This document shows positions 43,725-52,895 of a stretch of 64,000 nt of DNA, one piece after another. The translations under genes were made by a program, and so were the position numbers. The notes beneath the pieces are model-generated. The model did no database searches, was not told the origin of the DNA, and was given only the letters and a program-made list of their open reading frames with translations. The DNA lies in contig DASXZH010000081.1 in NCBI GenBank assembly GCA_036502005.1, forward strand, positions 33,426-97,425. The letters are read 5' to 3'. This DNA comes from DASXZH01 sp036502005. Its GTDB lineage: Bacteria; Armatimonadota; Fimbriimonadia; Fimbriimonadales; Fimbriimonadaceae. Positions within the stretch are counted from its first letter, which is position 1. Each line of letters begins with the position of its first letter.

Positions 43725-45542
43725 CTATCGGGCTTCCAGCAACGCCCCCAGCCAAGGCTCGAAGTGCCGCCAGCGTTCGACTGAGCCACGATTCAGCGGC
43801 TGCCGAACCGCCCACAAGCTTGGCGTTTTTACATTCCTCGCGTTCACTTCGTGGCGCAAGACCATCTCGTTCCAGGGAAGGTCCAAGAATTCTAGAATTC
43901 GGCGGATGACGGGTTCGCCATCGGAAACCAGATCCTCATAATTCACCTCCATAAAGCTCCCTGCGGGAAGAAGAGCCCGCCAATGCGACATCAGCCTTTC
44001 ATATTGCTTATAAGCAAAGGCGATGTCTTCGCGGGTGCGGCCAAACACCGGCGGACGATTGATCCGCGTAGTGTAAATCGAAAGGCATGTATCCAACGGG
44101 TCGCGCTTCATGTGGATAATCTTTGCCTTCGGCAAAGCCAAATGAATGAGCCCAAGATGCCGGTGGTTGCCGGGCATCTTATCCGTCACGTGCTTAAAGC
44201 CGGGAGCGATACCCTCCAACTGTTCGACATATTGCTCAGCCCAACTTTGGAGCTTATTGGCATCAAAATCGCCGCGCGCGCCGCGCTCTAGCCAGAAAAA
44301 CTGCTCACCGGCAGGGCCGACATCCGGATGGCTGGAAACGATCTGCTCGCAGAGGGTGGTGCCCGATCGGATCATGCCGCAAATGATGATGGGTAGTTCG
44401 GTATCGATTCCCCTGCCCGAGGTCTTGAGCATGAACTCCTTCGTGTAAAGGGCAGTCGTGTCGTTAACGAAGCGCTCTTCCTCTTCGCGGTTGTAGCGTC
44501 CTTCAACCTTTTGAAAGGTGATGTCGTGGGCGATGTCGAACTGCGTCATCGAATCTTGGTAGCGGCCGAGGTTCTCGTACGCTTTAGCAAGACCGTAATG
44601 GAGCATGCGCCTTTCTTCTAAATCAAGTTTTTCGGCATCGACCGCCTCCATGCTCTGCACGAGTCCCGCATCTTCATCGGTGATTTTCTTGCTTTGAGCC
44701 AGGCAGTAATAAGCGGTTCCCTGGTTTGGCTGGAGTTCAAAGGAACTCTGCAGTTCTGCTTCCGCTTCTTTAAATCGTCCCATTTCCTGGAGGAAGATGG
44801 CTAGTCCATTCCGCGCCTCTACAGAATTCGGTTCAATCTGCATGGCTGCGCGTAAATAGGCTTCTGCGGAAACGGGCCTACCAACGGATACAAGAATGTT
44901 AGCCAACAGTATGTGAATGGAAGCACTGTTTGGATTCATTCGGTGCGCCAACTGGGCATTTTCCAGTGCATCGGTATATCGATGCTGCCGAAACAAGGAT
45001 TTCCCCAGTCCAAATCGGGCGTCCGGGGTGTTTGGAGCAAGGCTTAACGCAGTCTTGAAAGCAGCCTCCGCCTTTTCATTTCGGTTCAAGAGCAGAAGAC
45101 TCAAACCGAGGTTGCATTGGACCGAAGGCACGTTCGGGCTGATCGCAACGGCGCGTCCAAATGATTCCACGGCACCCTCAGCATTACCAGACTCTAAATA
45201 GATCATGCCCAGGTTGTTGTGGGCGTGGGCTTCGCGTGGCCTGAGGCCCATTGCCCGCTGGGCGAAATCGACTGCTTCAGTAAAGTTATGCGCCTTGCGC
45301 TCGACCATTGACAGCCAAACCAGCGCTTCGTAAGAATCCGGCTTGTAGGTTAAGACCTTGTTTAGTTCGGTGCGGGCTTCCTCACTGCGGCCTGTTTTCG
45401 CCAACAAAACGCCCAGCAAAAGGGTTGCTGGAACGGATTCGGAGTTCAAATCCAGGACCTGACGAGCCAGCTTTTGGGCCTCCGCTAGGTCTCCAATTGT
45501 GTGAGCGGCGCTGGCCGCTCGCATCAGTTCTTCTTCGTTCAA
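43725..45542 (-). CDS. TPR-sulfotransferase, paralogue 1
   Basis: From the TTG at 45542, which overlaps the stop of paralogue 2 (TTGA), the protein has 605 residues. About eight TPR units fill residues 1-300. The sulfotransferase domain follows, with the PAPS 5'-phosphosulfate loop GMIRSGTT at 389-396 and the 3'-phosphate motif KRDPLDTCLS at 479-488. A conserved end (TPSLWAVRQPLNRGSVERWR) is shared with the two paralogues. Such proteins move sulfate from PAPS to sugars or tyrosines of a bound substrate; the TPR part likely chooses it. Confidence 0.88.
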   Translation of the reverse strand: MNEEELMRAASAAHTIGDLAEAQKLARQVLDLNSESVPATLLLGVLLAKTGRSEEARTELNKVLTYKPDSYEALVWLSMVERKAHNFTEAVDFAQRAMGLRPREAHAHNNLGMIYLESGNAEGAVESFGRAVAISPNVPSVQCNLGLSLLLLNRNEKAEAAFKTALSLAPNTPDARFGLGKSLFRQHRYTDALENAQLAHRMNPNSASIHILLANILVSVGRPVSAEAYLRAAMQIEPNSVEARNGLAIFLQEMGRFKEAEAELQSSFELQPNQGTAYYCLAQSKKITDEDAGLVQSMEAVDAEKLDLEERRMLHYGLAKAYENLGRYQDSMTQFDIAHDITFQKVEGRYNREEEERFVNDTTALYTKEFMLKTSGRGIDTELPIIICGMIRSGTTLCEQIVSSHPDVGPAGEQFFWLERGARGDFDANKLQSWAEQYVEQLEGIAPGFKHVTDKMPGNHRHLGLIHLALPKAKIIHMKRDPLDTCLSIYTTRINRPPVFGRTREDIAFAYKQYERLMSHWRALLPAGSFMEVNYEDLVSDGEPVIRRILEFLDLPWNEMVLRHEVNARNVKTPSLWAVRQPLNRGSVERWRHFEPWLGALLEAR

Positions 45543-47401
45543 CTTTGCTTCCCCGGCAGCAGGCGGGCAAAGGGTCCCAACCACGGTTCAAAGTGACGCC
45601 AGCGTTCTACGGAACTGGAATAAATAGGCTGGCGAACCTGCCAAACGCTGGGGGTTACCACCGTTCGCTCATTTCTTTCGGGATTCGCGCAGGCCTCATC
45701 CCAATCCAGCTTGCAATACTCAAGCACTCTTCTTGTGACGCTATCTCGGTCAGCGACGACGTTTTCATAATCAATCTCTAACATGCGGTCTGGCGGAAGA
45801 ACCTTGCGCCAGTGGTCCATCAGCCTCAAATATTGCTCGTAGGCGAAGGTGATGTTCTCTTTGTCGTGAGCGAAATCGATTGGTCTTCGGTTAGGCGTCG
45901 CGTAGATCGAGATGCAGGTATCGGCCGGGTTGCGGCGCGTGTGGATGATGGGTGAATTCGGAAAGGCCAAATGCAAAAACCCAATCACCAAGTAGTTGGC
46001 CGGCATTTTATCGGTCACGTGTTTGGCAGTCGGGCCGATTTTTCTAAGCTGTTCGCAGTATCGGTTGGCCAACCTAAAGAGTTCCGCCGGGTTTACGGCA
46101 GTTAGCTGTGGGCTTACGGCTTGGCGCGCGTTGGAAGTCCAGAATGCAAGCTCTCCCGCCGCCTCAACTTGCGGGTGGCTGGAGAGTATTTGTTCGAGCA
46201 AAGTCGTGCCGGAACGCATCATGCCCAAAATAAAAATGGGAAGGCCGTTGGTGGGTTCAACTCGCTGAAACCGTTCCATCATTTCTTTCGAAAAAAGTCT
46301 GATGGTTCGGTCGAAGGTCTCGGCGTATTCCTTCTTATCAAAGAGCTTCTGGCCTAGCTTTAGCTGCTTGGCATAGCGGTTGGCTTCATCCAAATGATGC
46401 ATGGCCTGCTCGTATTCGGCCAAATTCTCGTAGGCTTTCCCCAAACCGTAATGCAGGAAATTAATATCCTTCGGAGTTAAGGTGGCGTCTTTGGTGAGGG
46501 TTTCCATTTGTTGGACCATGGGTCGGTCCTCTTCCCTAACCCTTTTGTTGTGCATCAACGCGAAGTAAGCATAACCTTGCCTGGGTTGAGTCTGAATCGA
46601 TTTTCTAAACTCCGCATTGGCCTCCTCGATCTTGCCCTGGGTTTGAAGGCTGCTTCCGAGAGTGGCGATCGCATTGGCGTCGTTAGGCGCGAGTTCAATT
46701 GTTTTTTGCAGAAATGGAGTCGCTTCTGGCGAGCGACCGTCATGAATCAATCCTAGCGCGACAAGCAAGTAGGCGCCGGCCAGGGTGGGATTCATGCTGA
46801 TCGCCTGTTGGCCTTTTGAGACGGCGCCCGAAGGGTTATCGGCGGCGAGGGCAATGTGGCCTAAAGCCACATAGGCGTCCGGGTTGTTTGGGGCAAGAGC
46901 GAGTGATTGCTCGAACGCGCTGGCCGCTTCTTTGTCTTTTCCCTGAAGCTGCAACACGGTGCCCAGGTTGTAAAGAACGGGGGCCATTCGCGGGTTCGCA
47001 GTCGCGCTCTTTCGGAAACTCGTTTCTGCTTCCGGCAACCTGCCGGCTGCCATGAGAACCAAGCCCAGGTTGTTCAGGGCATGGGCATCGTTGGGCCTCA
47101 CGGTGGCCGCTTTTTGGGCGAATAGGATTGCTTGGTCCAGATCGCCGGTTTTACGGTAGATCATCGAAAGCCAGAACAGGGATTCAAAGGAATCCGGCTG
47201 AATTTTTAGGGCTTGTTGGAAGAGCTTAATCGCTTCCTCGTTCTTTCCCTCTTTTCCTCTTATCACTCCAAGCAGGACCTGCGCGCCAGTTTCTAGTGGC
47301 GATTGAGCTAGGACCTGACAAGCCAACCGGGCGGCATTCACAAGATCCCCCGCCGCGTGAGCGACATGGGCTTGCTTGAGTAGTTCCGAAGATTGAATCA
47401 T
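45539..47401 (-). CDS. TPR-sulfotransferase, paralogue 2
   Basis: The 620-residue protein has the same layout: TPR units over about residues 5-300, sulfotransferase loop GMMRSGTT at 393-400, HVTDKMPANYLVIGF, and RRNPADTC near 489-496. Its C-terminus WQVRQPIYSSSVERWRHFEP is nearly the same as in the others. It is translationally coupled to paralogue 1. Its closeness to paralogue 3 in the catalytic part suggests duplication within this locus. Confidence 0.88.
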   Translation of the reverse strand: MIQSSELLKQAHVAHAAGDLVNAARLACQVLAQSPLETGAQVLLGVIRGKEGKNEEAIKLFQQALKIQPDSFESLFWLSMIYRKTGDLDQAILFAQKAATVRPNDAHALNNLGLVLMAAGRLPEAETSFRKSATANPRMAPVLYNLGTVLQLQGKDKEAASAFEQSLALAPNNPDAYVALGHIALAADNPSGAVSKGQQAISMNPTLAGAYLLVALGLIHDGRSPEATPFLQKTIELAPNDANAIATLGSSLQTQGKIEEANAEFRKSIQTQPRQGYAYFALMHNKRVREEDRPMVQQMETLTKDATLTPKDINFLHYGLGKAYENLAEYEQAMHHLDEANRYAKQLKLGQKLFDKKEYAETFDRTIRLFSKEMMERFQRVEPTNGLPIFILGMMRSGTTLLEQILSSHPQVEAAGELAFWTSNARQAVSPQLTAVNPAELFRLANRYCEQLRKIGPTAKHVTDKMPANYLVIGFLHLAFPNSPIIHTRRNPADTCISIYATPNRRPIDFAHDKENITFAYEQYLRLMDHWRKVLPPDRMLEIDYENVVADRDSVTRRVLEYCKLDWDEACANPERNERTVVTPSVWQVRQPIYSSSVERWRHFEPWLGPFARLLPGKQS

Positions 47402-47422
47402 TAAAGTTCGTTTCGTCCGACT

Positions 47423-48943
47423 TTATCGTAAGCGACTAGACCAATGCTCAAGCTCAACTTCCAGAGTCTTCACCATAGACATAAAGAGTAAAGGCCCGCT
47501 CTTGATTAACTCATCTTTCGCTCTATCTAATTGCTCCTTGGTGGGGCCGAGAGTGATCATGCGAGATTCGCATAGCCAAAGGCGCATCATATCGTTGCAT
47601 GGTTTCCTGAGCTTCCCTTCTCGCATCAATTTTAGTAGGAGATAAAATCGATCCCAATGATTAGTTTGCCTTAGCGTGAAGCTTTTAGCATGGAGAACCA
47701 ACTCGCTGTCAACGCTCGATGCATAAAGTCTTTCAATTTCGTCGATCGAGAATCTAACATTTAGCTTTCCGACGGCGAGAGCGGCAGCTCGGATCACCGA
47801 AGGATTTTCATCTTCAAGATGCCGCAGAGTTGAAGCTGCCGCTACATCAAGTCGGTGATTTCCCAAAACCCTAATTGCCGCTCTTCGAACTCTGTAATCT
47901 GGATGATCGACGAGGGGCAATAGCTCTTCCAAATCCCTGCCGGAGGCGACTTCGCCGAAACCCGAAATAGCGGACGGATCTGGAAAGCGTAGTCGATAAA
48001 GCGCCGCGAAATCCTTTACTTCCCGCTTTTCGAGGCTGATCCTTGCGCGGCCACGAACCCTCCAATGGGAATCGAAGATCGCCTCGTTCAAGAGTTTTAC
48101 ATCATCATGTTGATCGGCTAGATCTACCGCCAACTCCCGAGCCTCCGGAACCTTGCTAGCCGCTAAATTATCAAGCTGCCCTAATTGCTCTTCTACCGGC
48201 TGCAGCCTAAGATGTCGAAGCCCTAAGAGAACTACCGATGGGTCTTTTAGCCTCAGCAATGAAACTATTTGGCCATCTAGAGTTTCACCTGGAAGCCGCA
48301 GGTTGTGTTGGAAAAGCCACCCCTGTTCTTTTGGCGTGGCTGTTCTACGCATTTGTGCGAGAACCCCTTCTCTGCCAAATATTGCTGCCTGGAACCTGGC
48401 AACGACCCTAGGATCTTTAGCAGACAGGACCCGTTCCTGAACGATCAAAGATCTTAATGAGTCCGCTAAACCTTCGACAGATGCAGACTTTATCTTCCGA
48501 AGCGCAAGTCTTGAAGCAACATTGGCGATTTTTGGAACCCAGTCGCAGCTTCTTAAAATCAATAACGGTATTGCCCTTTCATCATCCCATTCGGCTAGAG
48601 CGGAAACTGCATCTTCGCGATAGCGGCCGTTACGGCAGAAAGAAGAGACCACCAACATCCCGGAACTCGTCTGAGAGGTGAGAAGTGATTGCCACTCTTT
48701 TTCTTGGTCTGGCCCTAACTGCCCCGAAAAAACATTCCACCTAATGCTTGAAGTTAACACTTTCCAATCCGTCGCCACTTTCTGGCCTAGAAGTTGAAGG
48801 GCAAAAGCTTTTTCTCGTGCGTCAGGCTCCGTGGCAATATCGATAACGTGCCAATAATTTCGCTCTCCGCCCACTCCCATTTGACGCAACGCCTTTTGCG
48901 CGTCTTCCTCTGTCTCCCACTCCAAGACCTTGTGCATCCGCAT
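47423..48943 (-). CDS. HEAT/Armadillo-like repeat protein
   Basis: The 506-residue protein is built of helical repeats of HEAT type, clearest in YRVRRAAIRVLGNHRLDVAA and SVIRAAALAVGKLNVRFS. No catalytic domain or signal peptide is visible. HEAT arrays bind proteins or nucleic acids. It lies 21 bp before paralogue 2 of the sulfotransferases on the same strand, so it may belong to the same transcript. Function unknown. Confidence 0.7.
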   Translation of the reverse strand: MRMHKVLEWETEEDAQKALRQMGVGGERNYWHVIDIATEPDAREKAFALQLLGQKVATDWKVLTSSIRWNVFSGQLGPDQEKEWQSLLTSQTSSGMLVVSSFCRNGRYREDAVSALAEWDDERAIPLLILRSCDWVPKIANVASRLALRKIKSASVEGLADSLRSLIVQERVLSAKDPRVVARFQAAIFGREGVLAQMRRTATPKEQGWLFQHNLRLPGETLDGQIVSLLRLKDPSVVLLGLRHLRLQPVEEQLGQLDNLAASKVPEARELAVDLADQHDDVKLLNEAIFDSHWRVRGRARISLEKREVKDFAALYRLRFPDPSAISGFGEVASGRDLEELLPLVDHPDYRVRRAAIRVLGNHRLDVAAASTLRHLEDENPSVIRAAALAVGKLNVRFSIDEIERLYASSVDSELVLHAKSFTLRQTNHWDRFYLLLKLMREGKLRKPCNDMMRLWLCESRMITLGPTKEQLDRAKDELIKSGPLLFMSMVKTLEVELEHWSSRLR

Positions 48944-49009
48944 TAGCTACAGGATACTTTTGCTGCGTCGCTCACGGCAGCAACGGAAGCGATAGGGTAG
49001 GGTTTCCAA

Positions 49010-49549
49010 ATGAAACTGCCAGGCTTTCTATGCGATTGTCAGACGAAGGACGCTTCACTGTGCGAACTATTGATCCTAAAAGTAGGCCCACATTACGAAG
49101 AGGCGAGGTCTCTTAGAGATCGGATAGTGCAGGCCGTACTGGGCGTTGATCCAAATATTGTTAACCCCATGACCGCTGATATCGGTGAAGTTCTTGATGA
49201 TGAGTCGTTCAAGGCGATTATCGCTGCCGTGGGAACCGGCATACAATTGGGATTGGGCGAACCGCCATTATTTGATTTGGCTCCGTGCCGATACGGTCGG
49301 ATTATTCTCGCTTTTGAAAACACTTTCAATGACCCAAAGGCTCGCGAGAACCTCATTCATTTTTTTCACCTTTACATGCCCCCTCTTATTAATGAGGGGA
49401 GGGTGTTCCTGGTCGATTCGGAAAACATTCCGCAGAAGGATTTTGTTGCGCAGGTGTTAGACCCTGTATCTAGAAAACTCATAAAAGTGGAACCAGATAC
49501 GAGCGGCATTTATATAGCCAGAAAACAGGATATGTTTGGCTCGGAATAG
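49010..49549 (+). CDS. Stand-alone GyrB TOPRIM-like protein lacking catalytic residues
   Basis: The 179-residue protein lines up with the TOPRIM region of GyrB. LPGFLCDCQTKDASLCELLI matches GyrB's LPGKLADCQ..D...EL stretch, ESFKAIIAAVGTGI matches the 'ITALGTGI' helix, and RYGRIILAFENTFNDPKARE with HFFHLYMPPLINEGRVFLV matches the metal-site strand and the FFYRQMPEL.E.GHVYIA segment. The catalytic glutamate region (VEGDSAGG in gyrase) reads ILKVGPHYEE, and the metal-binding TDADVDG reads AFENTFND, so it cannot act as a topoisomerase. The ATPase and other domains are absent. The frame is intact, so it may have a new binding or regulatory role. Confidence 0.75.
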   Translation: MKLPGFLCDCQTKDASLCELLILKVGPHYEEARSLRDRIVQAVLGVDPNIVNPMTADIGEVLDDESFKAIIAAVGTGIQLGLGEPPLFDLAPCRYGRIILAFENTFNDPKARENLIHFFHLYMPPLINEGRVFLVDSENIPQKDFVAQVLDPVSRKLIKVEPDTSGIYIARKQDMFGSE

Positions 49550-49562
49550 CAGGTCCCACAAC

Positions 49563-49648
49563 GAGTGCGAACCCGCGACTAGAGATTTGTTCGCAGACTT
49601 CTCGGCGACAGGTCGCCTGAGTAAAAGCGATGCCGGCCCATCGCACTC
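49563..49648. other. Cloverleaf-like inverted-repeat segment
   Basis: Perfect 8-base arms GAGTGCGA (49563-49570) and TCGCACTC (49641-49648) close a segment with inner hairpins, the strongest GGCGA-CAGG-TCGCC, another GATG/CATC pair and a GCGA/TCGC pair. The shape recalls a tRNA, but no proper T loop or anticodon arm could be assigned on either strand. It may be a tRNA-like relic or a repeat element. Confidence 0.35.
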
Positions 49649-49724
49649 CCAAAGGGTTGGTCGGCTCTACTTAGAGGGCTGAAAACGAGCGGCTTCTCAC
49701 TGCGCAGGTGTCACACGTCACCCG

Positions 49725-51578
49725 TCACTGAGATACAAACTTCGCAAACGGGCCCAACCAGGGTTCGTAGTGCCTCCAACGGCCGATGGAGTCGGTGTAC
49801 AAAGGCTGACGCACCTGCCAAGCGCTGGGTGTAATCACGAAGTTCTCGCTTTGCTCAGGTCTCAGACAGCGATCATCCCACTCAAGTCCGCAAAACTCCA
49901 CCATCCGCCTAATAGTTGGCTCACCGTCCGACACCAAATCCTCATAGTCCACTTCTAGATATCGATCGGCCGGGAGAACCTTGCGCCAATGCTCCGCTAA
50001 CTTCAAATGCTGTTCGTAAACAAAGGCGATATTTTCCTTGCTATGAGCATAGGGAACAGCCACATTGTTCGCCGTTGTGTAGTTAGAAATGCAAATATCG
50101 GCCCCGTTGCGCCGTGTATGAATGATGCGGGCGTTTGGGAAGATGTGAAGGATAAAGCCGATCCAGAGGAAGTTTTGCGGCATCTTATCCGTCACCTGGT
50201 CCGCGCCGGGGCCGAACTTGTTTAAGATTTCCAGATAACCTTCGGCAAAGGCTTTGTATTCGTCGGGCTGCATCTTTTCCAGGTCATAACTCACGCCGTG
50301 CGTAGGAATCGAGGCCCAATAATTCAGTTCGCCGCCTGGTGCAACTGCCGGATGGCTGGCGAGAACCTGCTCCACAAGAGTCGTTCCCGATCTCATCATT
50401 CCAACGATTAGAATTGGTTTCAGGTTTTCCGAACCGTAATCGGGCAGATTCGCCATCCGTTCTTTAGTGAAAATGCTTATGGTTTGGTCGATGCTGGCAG
50501 CGTACGCTTCCTTGTCAAACTTCTTGCCTTCAAATTTAGCTTGAAAAGCGAGGCGATTGGCTTCATCGTAATGCGCCATGGCCTTTTCATATTCGCCTAG
50601 GTTTTCGTATGCCTTCCCAAGTCCGTATTCCAAAAACTCGGCTTGGTCCGGAGGCAGTGAGTTGGCACCCAATAGGGCTTCCATCTGGTTCACCAACGGT
50701 CTATCCGCTTCGGAGATCCGGTTGTTATGAACTAAGGCGAAGTAAGCGAACCCTTGCTGAGGGTTTATCTCTATCGATTTACGGAAGCTGCTATCGGCTG
50801 CGTCGATCTGTCCAACACCTTGATAGCTTTTCCCAAGCAGGTTTATGAAGTTGGCGTCGTTGGGCTCAAGCTCAACAACCTTTTTCATACTTTCGAGCGA
50901 TTCGGTTGGCTTGCCCAAACGGGACAGGGCGTCGGCGAGCAGCCGATGCGCGATAGCATTACGCGGATCCATGTCTAAGCTGATCCGAGCCGCCGCCGCC
51001 GCTTTTTCCCAACGGAGTAGTCTGCCGTATGCCTTGCTCAAAGACAAGTAGCTTAAAGCAGATTTAGGATCAAGTTGGACGGCCCGCTGAAAGCAGCCTA
51101 AAGCCTCTTGCAACCTGTCTTGCGAGAGAAGGCTTTCGCCGAGATTAGTCTGAATCGATCCGACGTCCGGCCTCAATTTGCCCGCCTCAGTAAAGCTCTC
51201 CGAAGCTTCTAGATAGAGTGCCATCTTGCTCTGAATAATCCCCAAAGCGTTTAGAGCAAAAGGATTGGCAGGACTGAGTTCAACCGCCTTGGCATTCAGT
51301 TCCAACGCCCTGGATAAGTTGCCGGTTTTTTGATGCTGACTTGCGAGCAGCATTAAGGGATCGGTTACGGGCCATTTTGCCATGGCCTCTTCCAGCAACG
51401 AAATCGCCAGAATTGGGTTGCCGCTACGTGCCGCAATGATTCCCAGCATAGCCTTAGCTTCGGGATTGCCTGGATCTTCGAAAAGGATCTGCGTGCAAAG
51501 TTGCTCGGTCTTCGGGATGTTGCCAAGAGCCTGCGCTTGATAGGCTTCGGTTAGGAGATCTTCGAGTTTGTCGGGCAT
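49725..51578 (-). CDS. TPR-sulfotransferase, paralogue 3
   Basis: The 617-residue protein starts MPDKLEDLLTEAYQ. TPR units cover about residues 5-300, the sulfotransferase loop GMMRSGTT lies at 393-400, and IIHTRRNGADICISNYTT and the C-terminal WQVRQPLYTDSIGRWRHYEP follow. It is separated from the other two by the HEAT gene and the GyrB-like gene. It is divergent from pdxS. As in the paralogues, no signal peptide is present, so it acts in the cytoplasm. Confidence 0.88.
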   Translation of the reverse strand: MPDKLEDLLTEAYQAQALGNIPKTEQLCTQILFEDPGNPEAKAMLGIIAARSGNPILAISLLEEAMAKWPVTDPLMLLASQHQKTGNLSRALELNAKAVELSPANPFALNALGIIQSKMALYLEASESFTEAGKLRPDVGSIQTNLGESLLSQDRLQEALGCFQRAVQLDPKSALSYLSLSKAYGRLLRWEKAAAAARISLDMDPRNAIAHRLLADALSRLGKPTESLESMKKVVELEPNDANFINLLGKSYQGVGQIDAADSSFRKSIEINPQQGFAYFALVHNNRISEADRPLVNQMEALLGANSLPPDQAEFLEYGLGKAYENLGEYEKAMAHYDEANRLAFQAKFEGKKFDKEAYAASIDQTISIFTKERMANLPDYGSENLKPILIVGMMRSGTTLVEQVLASHPAVAPGGELNYWASIPTHGVSYDLEKMQPDEYKAFAEGYLEILNKFGPGADQVTDKMPQNFLWIGFILHIFPNARIIHTRRNGADICISNYTTANNVAVPYAHSKENIAFVYEQHLKLAEHWRKVLPADRYLEVDYEDLVSDGEPTIRRMVEFCGLEWDDRCLRPEQSENFVITPSAWQVRQPLYTDSIGRWRHYEPWLGPFAKFVSQ

Positions 51579-51659
51579 GGTCTGGGCAAGTTCAAGATAC
51601 CCGTGGCCTTCGGCTCGTAGAAGGCAGGCAGGTATACTTTGAACCTAGAGGTAACAAAA

Positions 51660-52562
51660 TTGAGCACTGAATTGGGCGCTGTTGCGCGAAAGACGTGGAG
51701 AGAAAAAGTCGGTCTGGCGGAGATGTTGAAGGGCGGCGTCATTATGGACGTCACCACTCCTGACCAGGCTAAGATCGCGGAAGATGCGGGCGCGGTCGCC
51801 GTTATGGCGCTGGAGCGCGTTCCTGCAGATATCCGCCGCGAGGGCGGCGTCGCCAGAATGAGCGACCCAGAAATGATCCTCGGAATCAAAGAGGTCGTCG
51901 ATATCCCCGTCATGGCAAAGTGCCGAATCGGCCATTTTGTGGAAGCCGAGATATTGCAGGCGCTTGAAGTCGACTTCATCGACGAGAGCGAAGTCTTAAC
52001 TCCAGCCGACGAGGAGAACCACGTCGACAAGCACATTTTCACCATTCCCTTCGTTTGCGGTGCGCGCAACCTGGGCGAGGCGTTACGCCGCTGCGCAGAA
52101 GGCGCCGCCATGATACGCACCAAAGGCGAAGCCGGTACCGGCGACGTGGTCGAGGCCGTTCGCCACATGCGAACAATCATGGCGGAGATACGCAAGGTCC
52201 ATGCTTCCCGCGAAGACGAGCTTTATGTGATCGCCAAAGAGATCCAAGCTCCCCTTGAAATGGTTCGGCAGGTTAAAGAGTTGGGCAAGCTTCCGGTTCC
52301 GAACTTCTCGGCTGGCGGAATCGCAACACCCGCCGATGCGGCGTTGATGATGAAGCTTGGAGCAGAGACGGTTTTTGTGGGTTCGGGGATTTTCAAGTCC
52401 GGCGATCCCGCACGCAGGGCACGCGCTATTGTAGAGTCGGTTCTGTTCTACAAGGATGCGAAGAAGTTGGCGGAAATCAGCGCGAACCTAGGCGAACCGA
52501 TGGTCGGGATTAGTGTGGCTTCGCTTAGGGAGGGTGAGTTGCTGGCTGTTCGAGGTTGGTAA
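51660..52562 (+). CDS. pdxS: Pyridoxal 5'-phosphate synthase subunit PdxS
   Basis: PdxS builds PLP from ribose 5-phosphate, glyceraldehyde 3-phosphate and ammonia. The 300-residue protein has the family's TIM-barrel motifs: GGVIMDVTTPDQAKIAEDAG with the catalytic Lys segment MAKCRIGHFVEAEILQ, IRTKGEAGTGDVVEAVRHMR and FSAGGIATPADAALMM. The TTG start at 51660 has GAGG at 51648-51651. The partner glutaminase pdxT is not next to it. The 3' end is partly duplicated downstream. Confidence 0.95.
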   Translation: MSTELGAVARKTWREKVGLAEMLKGGVIMDVTTPDQAKIAEDAGAVAVMALERVPADIRREGGVARMSDPEMILGIKEVVDIPVMAKCRIGHFVEAEILQALEVDFIDESEVLTPADEENHVDKHIFTIPFVCGARNLGEALRRCAEGAAMIRTKGEAGTGDVVEAVRHMRTIMAEIRKVHASREDELYVIAKEIQAPLEMVRQVKELGKLPVPNFSAGGIATPADAALMMKLGAETVFVGSGIFKSGDPARRARAIVESVLFYKDAKKLAEISANLGEPMVGISVASLREGELLAVRGW

Positions 52563-52599
52563 TGGTTCCAGACACGTATTTCCAAGACTTGTCCCCCGA

Positions 52600-52652
52600 G
52601 CCTCTCCCGGTTCGTTCCTCACCGACCTCTCCTCTCGGGCGAGGTGAAGCTT
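52600..52652. repeat. Dispersed repeat, family A, copy 2
   Basis: The segment gcctctcccggttcgttcct to gggcgaggtgaag is a diverged copy of the family A repeat. It follows the pdxS stop within 40 bases and is itself followed by a copy of the pdxS tail. Confidence 0.65.
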
Positions 52653-52660
52653 TGGCTTGT

Positions 52661-52702
52661 TCGCTTAGAGAGGGTGAGTTGCTTGCTGTTCGGGGCTGGT
52701 AA
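52661..52702 (+). pseudogene. Duplicated 3' tail of pdxS
   Basis: The 42 bases at 52661-52702 match the last 42 bases of pdxS (52521-52562) at 38 positions, including the stop codon. They would encode SLREGELLAVRGW-stop, the same PdxS C-terminus. With the family A repeat copies beside each, this shows a tandem duplication of about 140 bp. It is a non-functional fragment. The rest of the gap to 52895 holds another family A copy and no gene. Confidence 0.75.
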
Positions 52703-52747
52703 AACTGGATTCGATTCTATGCAACTCTGTTACAACGTAAGTACTGC

Positions 52748-52802
52748 GGGACCTCCCCTGGTTCGTTCCTCACCGACCCCTCCGCCCGAGAGGGGTGAAG
52801 AG
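52748..52802. repeat. Dispersed repeat, family A, copy 3
   Basis: The copy from gggacctcccctggttcgtt to cccgagaggggtgaagag is very close to copies 1 and 4. Together with copy 2 and the pdxS tail fragment it makes up most of the 333-bp gap 52563-52895. Confidence 0.7.
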
Positions 52803-52895
52803 TTTTGCGGCAATTTCTATAATGTTAACGGTTGTTACATATAGCCCTGCCCCACGATAGAGCGCAAGGGAAATGGAACCCGGACTAATCCAAAA

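Noticed and set aside
49563..49660. Possible tRNA gene
   Set aside because: Outer stem is good, but no valid T loop (the A at position 58 is missing) and no anticodon arm with a proper loop on either strand.
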